Assembly (NCBI RefSeq): GCF_030812775.1
Contig: NZ_JAUSTI010000019.1
Coordinates: 33,025 to 97,024 of the forward strand
Source of the DNA: Paenibacillus tundrae
Lineage (GTDB): Bacteria > Bacillota > Bacilli > Paenibacillales > Paenibacillaceae
Length of the DNA: 64,000 nt
Direction of reading: 5' to 3'
This document shows positions 8,486-16,599 of this stretch, piece by piece. The position numbers were made by a program, and so were the translations under genes. The notes below the pieces were generated by a model. It saw only the letters and a program-made list of their open reading frames with translations. It had not been told where the DNA came from and made no database searches. The number at the start of each line of letters is the position of its first letter. Position 1 is the first letter of the stretch.

Positions 8486-9115
8486 TTATTCGGCGAGTGC
8501 CTCTTCAGTTATTTTGCGAATATCAATCGGGGAACGGATGCCTTCCTGAATAATGTCGGGGAGGATGTGATGGAGGAAATAGTGAACACAATGGAGGTCA
8601 ATGTTCTTGATTTTGATCAGGGCATATCTATACATCACAATGAATTCTTTCTCCGTATTTCCCCGTTGTAATTCTGCAAAGGCTTCATACACCTGATCCA
8701 TCTTGTCGGCAACTTCAAGAATAAGCCCTTCCACAGATTGATCTTTACCTTCACGCAGTTGACGACGGAATATGGCTTGGAACTCTTCGGGAATGTTCTC
8801 GTTGATAAAATGCTCAACCATACCTTCCTCGACTTGCTGCAGCATTGCACGAAGCTCAAGTGAATAATGCTTGACCGGAGTTTTGATATCTCCGATGAAG
8901 ATCTCGCCGTAATCATGGCTGCTAGTGATCTCGTAAAGCTTTTTCCAATCGATGGCTACGCCGTTCTGTTCTTCAATATCCGCGAGCGTTTTGGCATATT
9001 GCACGACTTTCCATGAATGTGCGGAGACGCTATGTTCCTCAAACTTGAATTTGCCTGGCGTTCGGATAATGCGTTCTAGATCATTCAGCGATCTGAAGTA
9101 CGTGTGTATTCCCAT
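8486..9115 (-). CDS. HD-domain hydrolase, YfbR-like (possible 5'-nucleotidase)
   Basis: This 209-residue HD-superfamily phosphohydrolase has metal ligands visible as H in EEHSVSAHSW, HD in SSHDYGEIFIGD, and D in VADKMDQVYEAF. That arrangement resembles the YfbR group of deoxynucleoside 5'-monophosphatases. The frame is open further upstream, but the ATG at 9115 (MGIHTYFRSL) has AAAGGATG in the right place, while an ATG four codons earlier sits inside that site. It is separated from nirC by a terminator and so is probably transcribed alone. The substrate assignment is by family resemblance only. Confidence 0.75.
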   Translation of the reverse strand: MGIHTYFRSLNDLERIIRTPGKFKFEEHSVSAHSWKVVQYAKTLADIEEQNGVAIDWKKLYEITSSHDYGEIFIGDIKTPVKHYSLELRAMLQQVEEGMVEHFINENIPEEFQAIFRRQLREGKDQSVEGLILEVADKMDQVYEAFAELQRGNTEKEFIVMYRYALIKIKNIDLHCVHYFLHHILPDIIQEGIRSPIDIRKITEEALAE

Positions 9116-9227
9116 ATAAGCGATCATCCTTTGGTCGTTAGATATGTTAAGGCATGGTTCGACTATACGACTTCTATGTAAACGGGGGATTAACGCTGAG
9201 GTTGTGAAAGGTAAAAGGTCATAATGT

Positions 9228-9265
9228 AAAAAACCATGCCCTCTGAGAGTCCAGAGAATGCATGG
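9228..9265 (-). terminator. Intrinsic terminator after nirC
   Basis: Read on the minus strand, CCATGC and GCATGG flank an inner CTCT/AGAG stem and are followed by six T residues. It closes the nirB-nirD-nirC transcript before the HD gene. Confidence 0.8.
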
Positions 9266-9286
9266 TGTATAGCATGAGAGCATAAG

Positions 9287-10075
9287 TCATTGACGGGTTT
9301 TCTTTCTCACAGGTGATACGAACCAATAGGCCATCCCAACAAACAAAGCGCCTCCTACAATGTTACCGAGTGTAACTGGAATCATATTATGGAACCAGCC
9401 TGCTAATGTGATGGTATCCGGATGGTTGGGTAACAACCAAGACAAGGAGAGCAATGTCATATTGGCAACGCTATGCTCATATCCACTGGCGATAAATGCG
9501 TACAGACACCACCAGATCAATACAAGCTTGGCAATGTCCTCTTTTGTGCGTGAAGACATCCAAATGGCTAGACAGACGAGCCAGTTACAGAGAATGCCGC
9601 GGAAGAATAGCTCAGTAACGGGGGCGGCCATCTTCTTAGCAGAAACGGCAAAGAGCAGATGCTCTGGTGTAGCTGTCTTGAACAAACCACTGCCTACAAT
9701 GAGCAGACTCAGAATGACCGCACCGATCAGATTGCCGAGGAAGACAAGTCCCCAGTTCTTCATCGTGTCTTTCACGGTAGTGCGACCTGCTAACGTACTC
9801 ATGGTAAAAAACATATTGTTACCCGTAAACAGTTCCGATCCTGCAAAAATGACGAGGGTGAGAGCGAGCCCGAAGGACATGCCCATCAGGATCATTTGAA
9901 AAGGTGATTGCGCCGCCAGAAGCGGTGCACCGATACTGAAGATTAGAATAATGCCAAGGCCTACGTATGCACCAGCCATCAAGGCAGATACCATATAACG
10001 TGCTAGGCCTGAATTCATTTGATCTCTTTTTTTGACCGCGGCTTCAATAATTCCTTCAACATTAGGTGTGTACAT
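9287..10075 (-). CDS. nirC: Formate/nitrite transporter family channel (NirC-like)
   Basis: This 262-residue membrane protein of the FNT family has six hydrophobic segments and family signatures: GAYVGLGIIL in the first helix, FAGSELFTGNNMFF in the second, NWLVCLAIW near the middle, and GNIVGGALFVG near the end. It should pass nitrite (or formate) across the cytoplasmic membrane. Position as the third gene of a nitrite reductase operon supports nitrite. The ATG at 10075 is chosen because GGGGGAAA lies just before it; an ATG five codons upstream has no ribosome site. A terminator follows. Confidence 0.88.
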   Translation of the reverse strand: MYTPNVEGIIEAAVKKRDQMNSGLARYMVSALMAGAYVGLGIILIFSIGAPLLAAQSPFQMILMGMSFGLALTLVIFAGSELFTGNNMFFTMSTLAGRTTVKDTMKNWGLVFLGNLIGAVILSLLIVGSGLFKTATPEHLLFAVSAKKMAAPVTELFFRGILCNWLVCLAIWMSSRTKEDIAKLVLIWWCLYAFIASGYEHSVANMTLLSLSWLLPNHPDTITLAGWFHNMIPVTLGNIVGGALFVGMAYWFVSPVRKKTRQ

Positions 10076-10127
10076 GTCGGTTTCCCCCATACTTAAGCAT
10101 CAATCTTATGTGTTACCTGGATTGCAG

Positions 10128-10454
10128 CTATACTGCAATCCAGACCGTACCATTTTCCACTTTAACCGAGTACATCTGAACCTGTCCTTGGTCGGGAGCT
10201 TGCACTAGACCTGTGCTAAGATCGATTTTCCAATCGTACAGCGGGTCATAGAGATAATGACCTGACACAATGCCTTCGGCAAGTGGTCCGCCTTTCGGAT
10301 GAGGGTTTCGATTATCGGCAGCGAAGATGGTACCATCCGAGGCAAGAAATACAGCGAGCTGTTTGCCTTGAATCTCAACGACTCTACCAATGCGAGGTAG
10401 AAATTCATCAATCGTTCCGGCAGGATAATAGGTGCCGGCTGGTTTAGTTGTCAT
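10128..10454 (-). CDS. nirD: Nitrite reductase small subunit
   Basis: This 108-residue protein of the Rieske-like NirD family is the small subunit of NAD(P)H-dependent assimilatory/ammonifying nitrite reductase. The fold is recognisable from FAADNRNPHPKGGPLAEGIV and DPLYDWKIDLSTG, where a true Rieske protein would carry Cys-His ligand pairs. As is usual for NirD, those ligands are missing and no cluster is expected. AAGGAGAG precedes the ATG. It lies 237 bp downstream of nirB because a 180-bp repeat element is inserted between them. Confidence 0.88.
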   Translation of the reverse strand: MTTKPAGTYYPAGTIDEFLPRIGRVVEIQGKQLAVFLASDGTIFAADNRNPHPKGGPLAEGIVSGHYLYDPLYDWKIDLSTGLVQAPDQGQVQMYSVKVENGTVWIAV

Positions 10455-10483
10455 ATTGAACTCTCCTTATCTGTATTATATAG

Positions 10484-10663
10484 GTTCAACTAAAGCCGGT
10501 TTACACTTGCCACTTCGATGACAGAATAACCTTCCGATCGCTGTTATCCCCAGATTTTTTTGATTCCCTTCTTCAAAGGGAAAATCCGGAGATAAAGGCG
10601 AACGCTTCGCTTCTACACGTTATTTCTGTCCTCTCCGTTCTCGTGTAAAAAGTTTAGTTGAAC
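10484..10663 (-). mobile_element. Miniature inverted-repeat element, copy 1, with 8-bp target duplication
   Basis: A 180-bp non-coding element has inverted ends: GTTCAACTAAA-N5-TTTACAC at the left and GTGTAAA-N3-GTTTAGTTGAAC at the right. TTATATAG occurs directly outside both ends (10476-10483 and 10664-10671), an exact 8-bp direct repeat as expected of a transposition duplication. The interior, read on the minus strand, has GAAGCGAAGCGTTCGCCT and then a long hairpin around CCGGATTTTCCCTTT. A second copy lies at 28736-28950 on the opposite strand. There is no transposase, so it would need one in trans. It separates nirB from nirD. Confidence 0.85.
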
Positions 10664-10691
10664 TTATATAGAGTAAAGCTCACATCGGATT

Positions 10692-13121
10692 TTACGGACG
10701 AGCAGTTACTTCAATACCGTGAAATAGTTTGTTCTCACCTTGTTCATTTCGAATTGCCTTTTGCCAAGGTTCTTCCACATGTCCAAGTGCGAATTCAATT
10801 CGTTCCATTAGCGCTTTACGTTCTTGAATATCGTCAACCACAACTGCACGTATCGATTCCAGACCCACACGTTCTACCCATTCCGAAGTCCGTTCAAGGT
10901 AGTTGGCAGTCTCCCGATAATGTTGCATGATGGCGCCGCACAGCTCGATCAATTCTTCGTCCGTTTTCACTTTGCAGAGGGAGTCCGCAAGTCTAGCTTT
11001 GATCCCGCCGTTACCACCGATGAATATTTCCCAACCGCCGTCGTTTCCGACGATACCGATATCTTTCGTACATGCTTCTGCACAGTTACGTGGGCAGCCG
11101 TTCACGGCGTATTTGAATTTAGCAGGTAAGTCTAAGCGTTCGAATTTGCGTTCTATTAGGGCACCCATAGCCATCGAATCCTGTGTACCGAAGCGGCAGA
11201 ACTGTGAACCCACACATGTTTTGACGGTACGAAGAGATTTGGCATAAGCATAACCTGAAGGCATATCGAGCTCAGCCCATACTTTAGGTAAATCTTCTTT
11301 TTTGACACCAATCAAGTCTAGACGCTGTCCTCCAGTCACTTTAACGGCTTTTACATCGTATTTGACCGATACATCAGCAATACGTTTCAAGTCTTCAGGT
11401 GTTGTAACCCCACCATACATCCGTGGCACAACGGTATAGGTTCCGTCTTTTTGAATATTGGCGTTCATCCGTTCGTTGACGAAGCGGGATTCTTTCTCAT
11501 CCTCATGTGTATCCGGTGCAATCATACCCAAGTAATAGTTGATTGCAGGACGGCATTTCGAGCAACCTTCAGGCTGAGTCCATCCCAATACGTTCATTAC
11601 TTCTTTGGTCGTTTGCAGACCTTTCTGTCTGATCTCTGCTACGATCTCATCCCGGCTTAGGGAAGTACATCCGCAAATGCCCTGTTTGGCACCCGTTGTG
11701 AAATTATCACCAAGTACATATTGCAAGATTTGTTCAACGACCGGTTTACATCCACCACAAGAGCGAGTAGCCCCTGTACAAGCTTTGATTTCATCCACCG
11801 TTGTAAGGCCTTGATTCGTGATGACGTCTACAATGGTTCCTTTGGTTACTCCGTTACATCCGCAGACGATTTCATCTTCTGGCATCGTTTCAACAGAGGT
11901 TGTTTTTTTATGACCACCGCAGCCTGTGCCCATCAGGGAAGCATACAGATCATCGGTCATCTCCGTTTGTTGCTTGATCAGTTTTTGCAGCTCTGCTGAA
12001 TCCGTGATGTCACCAAACAATACAGCGCCGACCATCACATTATCGCGAAGTAGAATTTTTTTGTACGTGCGTTTCCATTCGTCTTTGTGAGAGATAACGG
12101 TGTGCTCAGGACCATCAATAAACTCACCTGTCGAAAATACATCTACGCCCGAAATTTTCAGTTTCGTGGATACCACAGAACCTTCATAAGGTGCAGTGTC
12201 AACACCGCATATATGTTTAGCCAGAATCATGCCTTGTTCGAATAATGGAGCGACGAGGCCGTAACACACACCGCGATGCTCTGTACATTCTCCGACGGAA
12301 TACACATTTTCAAGAGAAGTTTGCATGTAGTCGTCAACAATAATACCTCGATTAACTTCCATGCCACTCTCGCGAGCAACAGCAATATTCGGTTTGATAC
12401 CGACAGCCATAACAACAAAATCAACATCCAGTACCGTTTCATCTGCAAAACGAATACCTTCAACACGCTCGCCGCCAAGCAATTCGGATGTCTGTGCGCC
12501 CATTTTGAATTGGATGCCTTGACGCTCAAGTTCGGCTTTTAACATCGCAGAAGCTTGGGAATCGAGTTGACGTTCCATGAGATCCTGCATTAAGTGAACA
12601 ACGGTAACCTCCATGCCGAGCTGAACCAGTCCTTTAGCTGCCTCTAAACCAAGCAATCCGCCACCAATGACAGCTGCTTTTTTGTAATTCTTTGCCGCAT
12701 CGAGCATTGTATTACAGTCGGCGATATCCCGGAATCCAACAACGCCTTGTTTATCGTGTCCAGGTACAGGAAGAATAAAGGAATTGGAGCCTGTAGCAAT
12801 GATGACCTTGTCATAAGGGACGCGCGAACCGTCTGTAGTCACCACTTCGCGTGTATCGGAATCGATTTTGGATACTGTTGTGCCCATATGCAGCGTTATA
12901 CCGTATTCTTCATACCAATGCAGGTCATTGAGTACAATATCATCCAACGTTTTGCTGCCCTCCAGCACATAGGACAACATAATGCGGTTATAGTTAGGGT
13001 AGGGCTCTGTACCAATAACTGTGATATCGAAGCGGGAGCTTAATTTTAAAATTTGCTCAACCGTGCTAATTCCTGCCATACCGTTACCGATGACAACCAG
13101 TTTTTCTTTATTTCCGTTCAT
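10692..13121 (-). CDS. nirB: NAD(P)H nitrite reductase, large subunit
   Basis: This 809-residue cytoplasmic enzyme reduces nitrite to ammonium. In order it has an FAD-binding Rossmann motif GNGMAG at residues 12-17, an NAD(P)H motif GGGLLGLE at 153-160, and a BFD-like [2Fe-2S] domain with cysteines at 420, 422, 455 and 458. A second BFD-like cysteine set lies at 483, 485, 520 and 523, and the sirohaem/[4Fe-4S] ligands are C636-x5-C642 and C676-x3-C680. All key residues are present and length is normal. AAGGAGG precedes the ATG. Expression is probably driven by the FNR-type promoter at 13182-13224, suggesting use under low oxygen. Confidence 0.95.
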   Translation of the reverse strand: MNGNKEKLVVIGNGMAGISTVEQILKLSSRFDITVIGTEPYPNYNRIMLSYVLEGSKTLDDIVLNDLHWYEEYGITLHMGTTVSKIDSDTREVVTTDGSRVPYDKVIIATGSNSFILPVPGHDKQGVVGFRDIADCNTMLDAAKNYKKAAVIGGGLLGLEAAKGLVQLGMEVTVVHLMQDLMERQLDSQASAMLKAELERQGIQFKMGAQTSELLGGERVEGIRFADETVLDVDFVVMAVGIKPNIAVARESGMEVNRGIIVDDYMQTSLENVYSVGECTEHRGVCYGLVAPLFEQGMILAKHICGVDTAPYEGSVVSTKLKISGVDVFSTGEFIDGPEHTVISHKDEWKRTYKKILLRDNVMVGAVLFGDITDSAELQKLIKQQTEMTDDLYASLMGTGCGGHKKTTSVETMPEDEIVCGCNGVTKGTIVDVITNQGLTTVDEIKACTGATRSCGGCKPVVEQILQYVLGDNFTTGAKQGICGCTSLSRDEIVAEIRQKGLQTTKEVMNVLGWTQPEGCSKCRPAINYYLGMIAPDTHEDEKESRFVNERMNANIQKDGTYTVVPRMYGGVTTPEDLKRIADVSVKYDVKAVKVTGGQRLDLIGVKKEDLPKVWAELDMPSGYAYAKSLRTVKTCVGSQFCRFGTQDSMAMGALIERKFERLDLPAKFKYAVNGCPRNCAEACTKDIGIVGNDGGWEIFIGGNGGIKARLADSLCKVKTDEELIELCGAIMQHYRETANYLERTSEWVERVGLESIRAVVVDDIQERKALMERIEFALGHVEEPWQKAIRNEQGENKLFHGIEVTARP

Positions 13122-13181
13122 GTGTATAAGCCTCCTTGGATAGACTGTACATTACTAACATTTTTAGTGGTTTATATTTTA

Positions 13182-13224
13182 ATCATACAGATGATTGGCA
13201 TCATCTAATGTGATAAATTTCACA
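13182..13224 (-). promoter_or_regulatory. FNR/CRP-type activated promoter of nirB
   Basis: TGTGATAAATTTCACA at 13209-13224 is a perfect TGTGA-N6-TCACA palindrome, the FNR-type site of Bacillota. On the minus strand a TATGAT hexamer sits at 13187-13182. A start seven bases after it, near 13175, puts the palindrome centre at about -41.5, the normal spacing for class II activation, and there is no good -35 box. This predicts anaerobic induction of nirB-nirD-nirC. The site is seen; the regulator is inferred. Confidence 0.75.
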
Positions 13225-13396
13225 AATAACGATAAACTCCTCACAAAATAAAAACTGTGGTCCCAGTCACAGAAATGAAAATTTATTTTGAAAACAAATA
13301 AGGAAATACGAACTATTGTTCTCATTTTGAAATCAGTGTAATATCAGAAGTGGGTCAGTTATGTTCCCTATTTCGTCGAAAGGAAGTTTTGGCATC

Positions 13397-14104
13397 ATGA
13401 TGGGAAGATCCCACCTTATTATTGGAACAGGGGTATCACTTTCTGTTCTTCAATTCACAGGCCTGCCTGTAACAGCTCCTGCAGTAACGGTGGCGCTGAT
13501 CGGTTCACTGCTGCCTGACATCGATGAACCTAACTCGCTATTGGTTTCGAAGGCTCTGCCAAACAGTCTCATTAGGCTGCTACAGACGATTTTGTTACCA
13601 ACGGCGGTGTTTGTGTACTTCTATGTTCAGAGTCAACCTTGGAATCTGTTGCTTGCGATCTTGATTGGTATGGTATCATTTTTACCTTCACGATCACTCC
13701 GTAAAGTGCTAATGTTTGCGATTGGCTTGGGACTGGTTTTCTACGGCCATGCATTTGCGCCTTGGAACTGGATTGCAGGTAGTTTGTTGATGTTATGTAC
13801 AACGCTGACACACAGGGGACTAACGCATACAGTGTATGGAACTACGGTTTGGGCAGGACTACTGTATACTACGACTGCGCAGCTGCAACCGGAGATCTGG
13901 ATTGCTGGGGGCACAGCTTATGCTATGCATCTACTTGCTGATTCATTAACGAATCGGGGTATTCGTCCACTGCCACCACTGAAGTGGCGTATACGTGCGA
14001 ATCTAATGAGTACGGGAACCAAGCATGGAGCCGTTGTGGAGAATGTGTGCATTGTACTTACTCTCATACTTGCTTGGATTGCATTTTCACCACTATTTCT
14101 CTAA
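13397..14104 (+). CDS. YdjM-like membrane-bound metal-dependent hydrolase family protein
   Basis: This 235-residue multi-pass membrane protein matches the YdjM/PF04307 family: MGRSHLIIGTG with an early histidine, GSLLPDIDEPNS with the conserved DID, TLTHRGLTHT, and a late AYAMHLLADSLTNRGI with HxxxD. These polar residues inside hydrophobic segments suggest a metal site near the membrane; the biochemical function of the family is not settled. ATG at 13397 is preferred because AAAGGAAG precedes it, whereas the ATG at 13361 has only a weak site. It is divergent from nirB and shares its upstream region. Confidence 0.75.
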   Translation: MMGRSHLIIGTGVSLSVLQFTGLPVTAPAVTVALIGSLLPDIDEPNSLLVSKALPNSLIRLLQTILLPTAVFVYFYVQSQPWNLLLAILIGMVSFLPSRSLRKVLMFAIGLGLVFYGHAFAPWNWIAGSLLMLCTTLTHRGLTHTVYGTTVWAGLLYTTTAQLQPEIWIAGGTAYAMHLLADSLTNRGIRPLPPLKWRIRANLMSTGTKHGAVVENVCIVLTLILAWIAFSPLFL

Positions 14105-14114
14105 CGATCCCAAT

Positions 14115-14150
14115 AACGCCAGTCTGTAGATTGAAGCTCAGACTGGCGTT
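14115..14150 (+). terminator. Hairpin after the YdjM-like gene
   Basis: AACGCCAGTCTG and CAGACTGGCGTT form a perfect 12-bp stem around a 12-base loop, 10 bases after the stop codon. The following T-run is short (GTTTGTA), so termination may be partial. Confidence 0.6.
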
Positions 14151-14204
14151 TGTAGGGATACAGATGATTTTTGTCTTGCATGTTAGGGTGGAGCTGCCAC
14201 CGAC

Positions 14205-14324
14205 TTAGGCTTGGGAAGGGGCATCGGTTAGGCTATCAATATCTGAGGAACCATATACGAATAAAACAACAAGAATGACGATGATGATTAGCTCGGCGAA
14301 TCCATTTCCATCGAAGTCAGACAT
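14205..14324 (-). CDS. Tiny single-pass membrane peptide (39 aa), YjcZ-like
   Basis: A short frame begins at ATG 14324 and reads MSDFDGNGFAELIIIV, continues as a strongly hydrophobic helix to about residue 24, then a polar tail SSDIDSLTDAPSQA. AGAGG lies eight bases before the ATG. The pattern of a short glycine-containing head plus one membrane helix resembles the small YjcZ-type sporulation peptides of Bacillota, which also makes sense near spore genes, but similarity is weak at this length. It lies directly downstream of the 106-residue hypothetical gene on the same strand. Confidence 0.5.
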   Translation of the reverse strand: MSDFDGNGFAELIIIVILVVLFVYGSSDIDSLTDAPSQA

Positions 14325-14347
14325 GATCTCAACCTCTTTTCTTGGTG

Positions 14348-14668
14348 TTAGGAATTGATTCTTTGTTGAAATGCCCGAATAACATCATTTAACGTCATAT
14401 CGCCACCGATTTCATCCAGAAACTGCACAAGTTTGTCTTGATTCGATGGTGTAATCTGTTGTAGCGTTTTATATTGGCCGACCAATTCAACGACAAGTGT
14501 AGCTTCGCGAAACAACGTAACCGCATCCACTCTGAGCTTCCCGCTCACTAGTAATGCTGCCACAATAAGCTCCAGATTTCTTCCTTTAAGATTACCGCCA
14601 AGAAGGGAGTTGGCAGCATTCTCTTTTTTGGAGCCCTTATTCGACTTTCCATTCTTTCTTACTGCCAT
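14348..14668 (-). CDS. Hypothetical protein, 106 aa
   Basis: I do not recognise this gene. The product has a basic, Lys/Asn/Ser-rich head (residues 1-20) followed by a helical, mostly hydrophobic-amphipathic body with LELIVAALLVSGKLRVDAV and a Gln-rich middle. No membrane segment is convincing, and no catalytic motif is seen. GGAGGAG precedes the ATG at a good distance, and codon use looks like that of its neighbours, so it is probably real. It sits between the aminopeptidase gene and a tiny membrane peptide, all on the minus strand. A role in the spore is only a guess from location. Confidence 0.65.
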   Translation of the reverse strand: MAVRKNGKSNKGSKKENAANSLLGGNLKGRNLELIVAALLVSGKLRVDAVTLFREATLVVELVGQYKTLQQITPSNQDKLVQFLDEIGGDMTLNDVIRAFQQRINS

Positions 14669-14792
14669 AGAAGCTCCTCCGCCGCTTGGTGTTTGATTCT
14701 TCTTCCGTTCTTGTATCTTATGTGTAATTTCCTATAATGTTCGACCTATTAATCTATCCTTTTTGACCACACACTATTGGTGAAAACGTAAA

Positions 14793-14826
14793 AAAGAGAC
14801 ATCCCGACATAATCAGGACATCTCTT
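14793..14826 (-). terminator. Intrinsic terminator after the M42 peptidase gene
   Basis: On the minus strand AAGAGATGTCC pairs with GGATGTCTCTT (two wobble pairs) and is followed by six T residues. It ends the aminopeptidase transcript 24 bases after its stop. Confidence 0.8.
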
Positions 14827-14849
14827 GGAATAAAGCGTACGTTCAGATG

Positions 14850-15923
14850 TTAAGCATTGTTAATAATGGTATTCATTGTGGAGCGATCCAGCCCTTTGAC
14901 GAGCTTCACAATCAATTCTTTCGCTGCATCATAGTCATCGGTATGGATGATGGAGGAAGAAGTGTGGATGTAACGAGCACAGATTCCAATAACGGTGGAA
15001 GGAACACCAATACCGCTCAGATGAACCTGTCCTGCATCTGTTCCGCCCGGTGAGATGAAGTATTGCATCTTAATCTGGTTGGAGGATGCGGTATCCTGCA
15101 CATACTCGACCATACCACGGTGGGTGAACATGCCTGGATCGAAAATACGCAGCAATGCTCCTTGTCCAATATGTCCAAAGGATTGCTTGTCTCCTGTCAT
15201 ATCATTGGCAGCACTACAGTCGAGCGCGAAGAAGATGTCAGGCTCAATGAGATTGGCAGCGGTACGTGCGCCGCGCAGACCCAATTCCTCTTGAACCGTT
15301 GCTCCGGAATATAAGATATTAGGCAATTTTTCTTTGTGAAGTGCCTCAACGAGTTCCAGTGCAAGTCCAACGCCATAACGGTTATCCCACGCCTTAGCCA
15401 TGATTTTCTTCGGGTTCGCCATGGGTGTGAATTCACAGATAGGGACAATTTGCATGCCCGGATGAATGCCCCATGACTCTGCTTCAGCGCGGTTATCTGC
15501 ACCAATATCTAGGTACATGGTGTTCAGATCCACCGGCTTGTTACGCTGGGACTCATCCAATAGATGTGTAGGTGTAGAGCCTACAACCCCAGTGATTCGG
15601 CACTCAGGTGTGATGATCTGAAGGCGTTGTGACAATACAGCTTGGCTCCACCATCCACCCAGTGGACGGAATTTAATCATACCGGTTTCTGTAATGCCAG
15701 TCGTCATGAAGCCTACTTCATCAAAATGCCCGGCAACCATGACTTTAGGTCCTGTTTCATCCCCGCGTAATACACCAAAAAGACTACCCAAGCGATCCTG
15801 AACAAATTCATCCGTGTAAGCGGAAAGCTGATCTTTCATCCAACCGCGAAGCTCACGTTCAAAGCCCGAAGCAGAAGGGAACTCGGTCAGTGTGCGAAAC
15901 ATATCCATTGTTTTTTCATTCAT
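14850..15923 (-). CDS. M42 family metallopeptidase (glutamyl/deblocking aminopeptidase)
   Basis: This 357-residue dinuclear-metal aminopeptidase of family M42 (FrvX/YsdC/PepA type) cleaves N-terminal residues from peptides in the cytoplasm. Marks include LTEFPSASGFE at the N-terminus, AGHFDEVGFM carrying the first metal histidine, KAWDNRYGVGLALEL with the bridging aspartate, QEELGLRGA with the catalytic glutamate pair, and a C-terminal SPGGTDAG and IHTSSSIIH. Length is normal for the family. GAGGAG precedes the ATG. It is a single-gene transcript with its own terminator. Confidence 0.9.
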   Translation of the reverse strand: MNEKTMDMFRTLTEFPSASGFERELRGWMKDQLSAYTDEFVQDRLGSLFGVLRGDETGPKVMVAGHFDEVGFMTTGITETGMIKFRPLGGWWSQAVLSQRLQIITPECRITGVVGSTPTHLLDESQRNKPVDLNTMYLDIGADNRAEAESWGIHPGMQIVPICEFTPMANPKKIMAKAWDNRYGVGLALELVEALHKEKLPNILYSGATVQEELGLRGARTAANLIEPDIFFALDCSAANDMTGDKQSFGHIGQGALLRIFDPGMFTHRGMVEYVQDTASSNQIKMQYFISPGGTDAGQVHLSGIGVPSTVIGICARYIHTSSSIIHTDDYDAAKELIVKLVKGLDRSTMNTIINNA

Positions 15924-16599
15924 ATGTGGACAACTCCTCTGTTCTTATGTAGTTCAAGTCTCAGCAGAACGGCTGCTGGACATGAGATCCTGTTCATATA
16001 AGGATCAATTATTAACCACCGGTCATAACCAGTATGAACCTTGCGCACGTAATTGTCCATGGTTACGTCACGTATATCAGGCATATTGAGTTCTGATGTT
16101 CACTGCATATTCGTATGAAATCCGCACAAGTCCTTGTTCCGCCGAATAGCTGTTTGAATAGGAATACATAGATAGGAATGGTTTACCTCTCAGGGACACC
16201 ACTCCCTTGTTCTATACGTTTGAGCAATAGGAAGGAGTTGCATACAACTAGATGAAGCCACCTGATGAAGGTAATGAAGCAATTCTTTTTATCGTCTTGT
16301 TTATTCTTCTCGTTATCATCCTGCTTTATTTGTAAGAGCAACGGTATACATTTAAGTAATAAATTATGGGGGAAGTTTTATGCAATGTAGGTGTGGTTTG
16401 TAGACTATGAGCAGATAATAATCCGGCGTTTATAACAGCAAATTCAAATCTTTAACACACTGGAAACATATGCTGCATTTCGCCGGATACATAACCTTCC
16501 GAACATTAACAAACAATGTATTTAGGATTACACACGTCCAACCATTGCATACAGGAATGAATTCGCGTTCTCATTCCATTTCGAAGGAGGTTCTGTACA
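15924..16599. other. Long gap upstream of spoVAC
   Basis: About 675 bases whose only coding candidate is the 27-residue peptide at 16252-16335. Promoters for the M42 gene (minus strand) and spoVA (plus strand) must lie here; I could not identify a convincing sigma-G promoter by eye at standard spacing. Confidence 0.6.
16252..16335 (+). CDS. Tiny hydrophobic membrane peptide (27 aa)
   Basis: A frame of 28 codons starts MKPPDEGNEA and continues as one uninterrupted hydrophobic helix ending in LLYL. An in-frame stop lies immediately before the ATG, and GGAAGGAG lies about 14 bases upstream, a little far. It resembles the small YjcZ-like sporulation peptides in layout and stands alone upstream of spoVAC. 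It could also be chance, since short hydrophobic frames are common. Confidence 0.4.
   Translation: MKPPDEGNEAILFIVLFILLVIILLYL

Noticed and set aside
9360..9899. 179-codon plus-strand frame opposite nirC
   Set aside because: It mirrors a clear FNT-family gene; the product lacks any domain and has no start signal.
10128..10454. Inactivated Rieske protein
   Set aside because: The missing Cys-His ligands are normal for the NirD small-subunit family and do not show decay.
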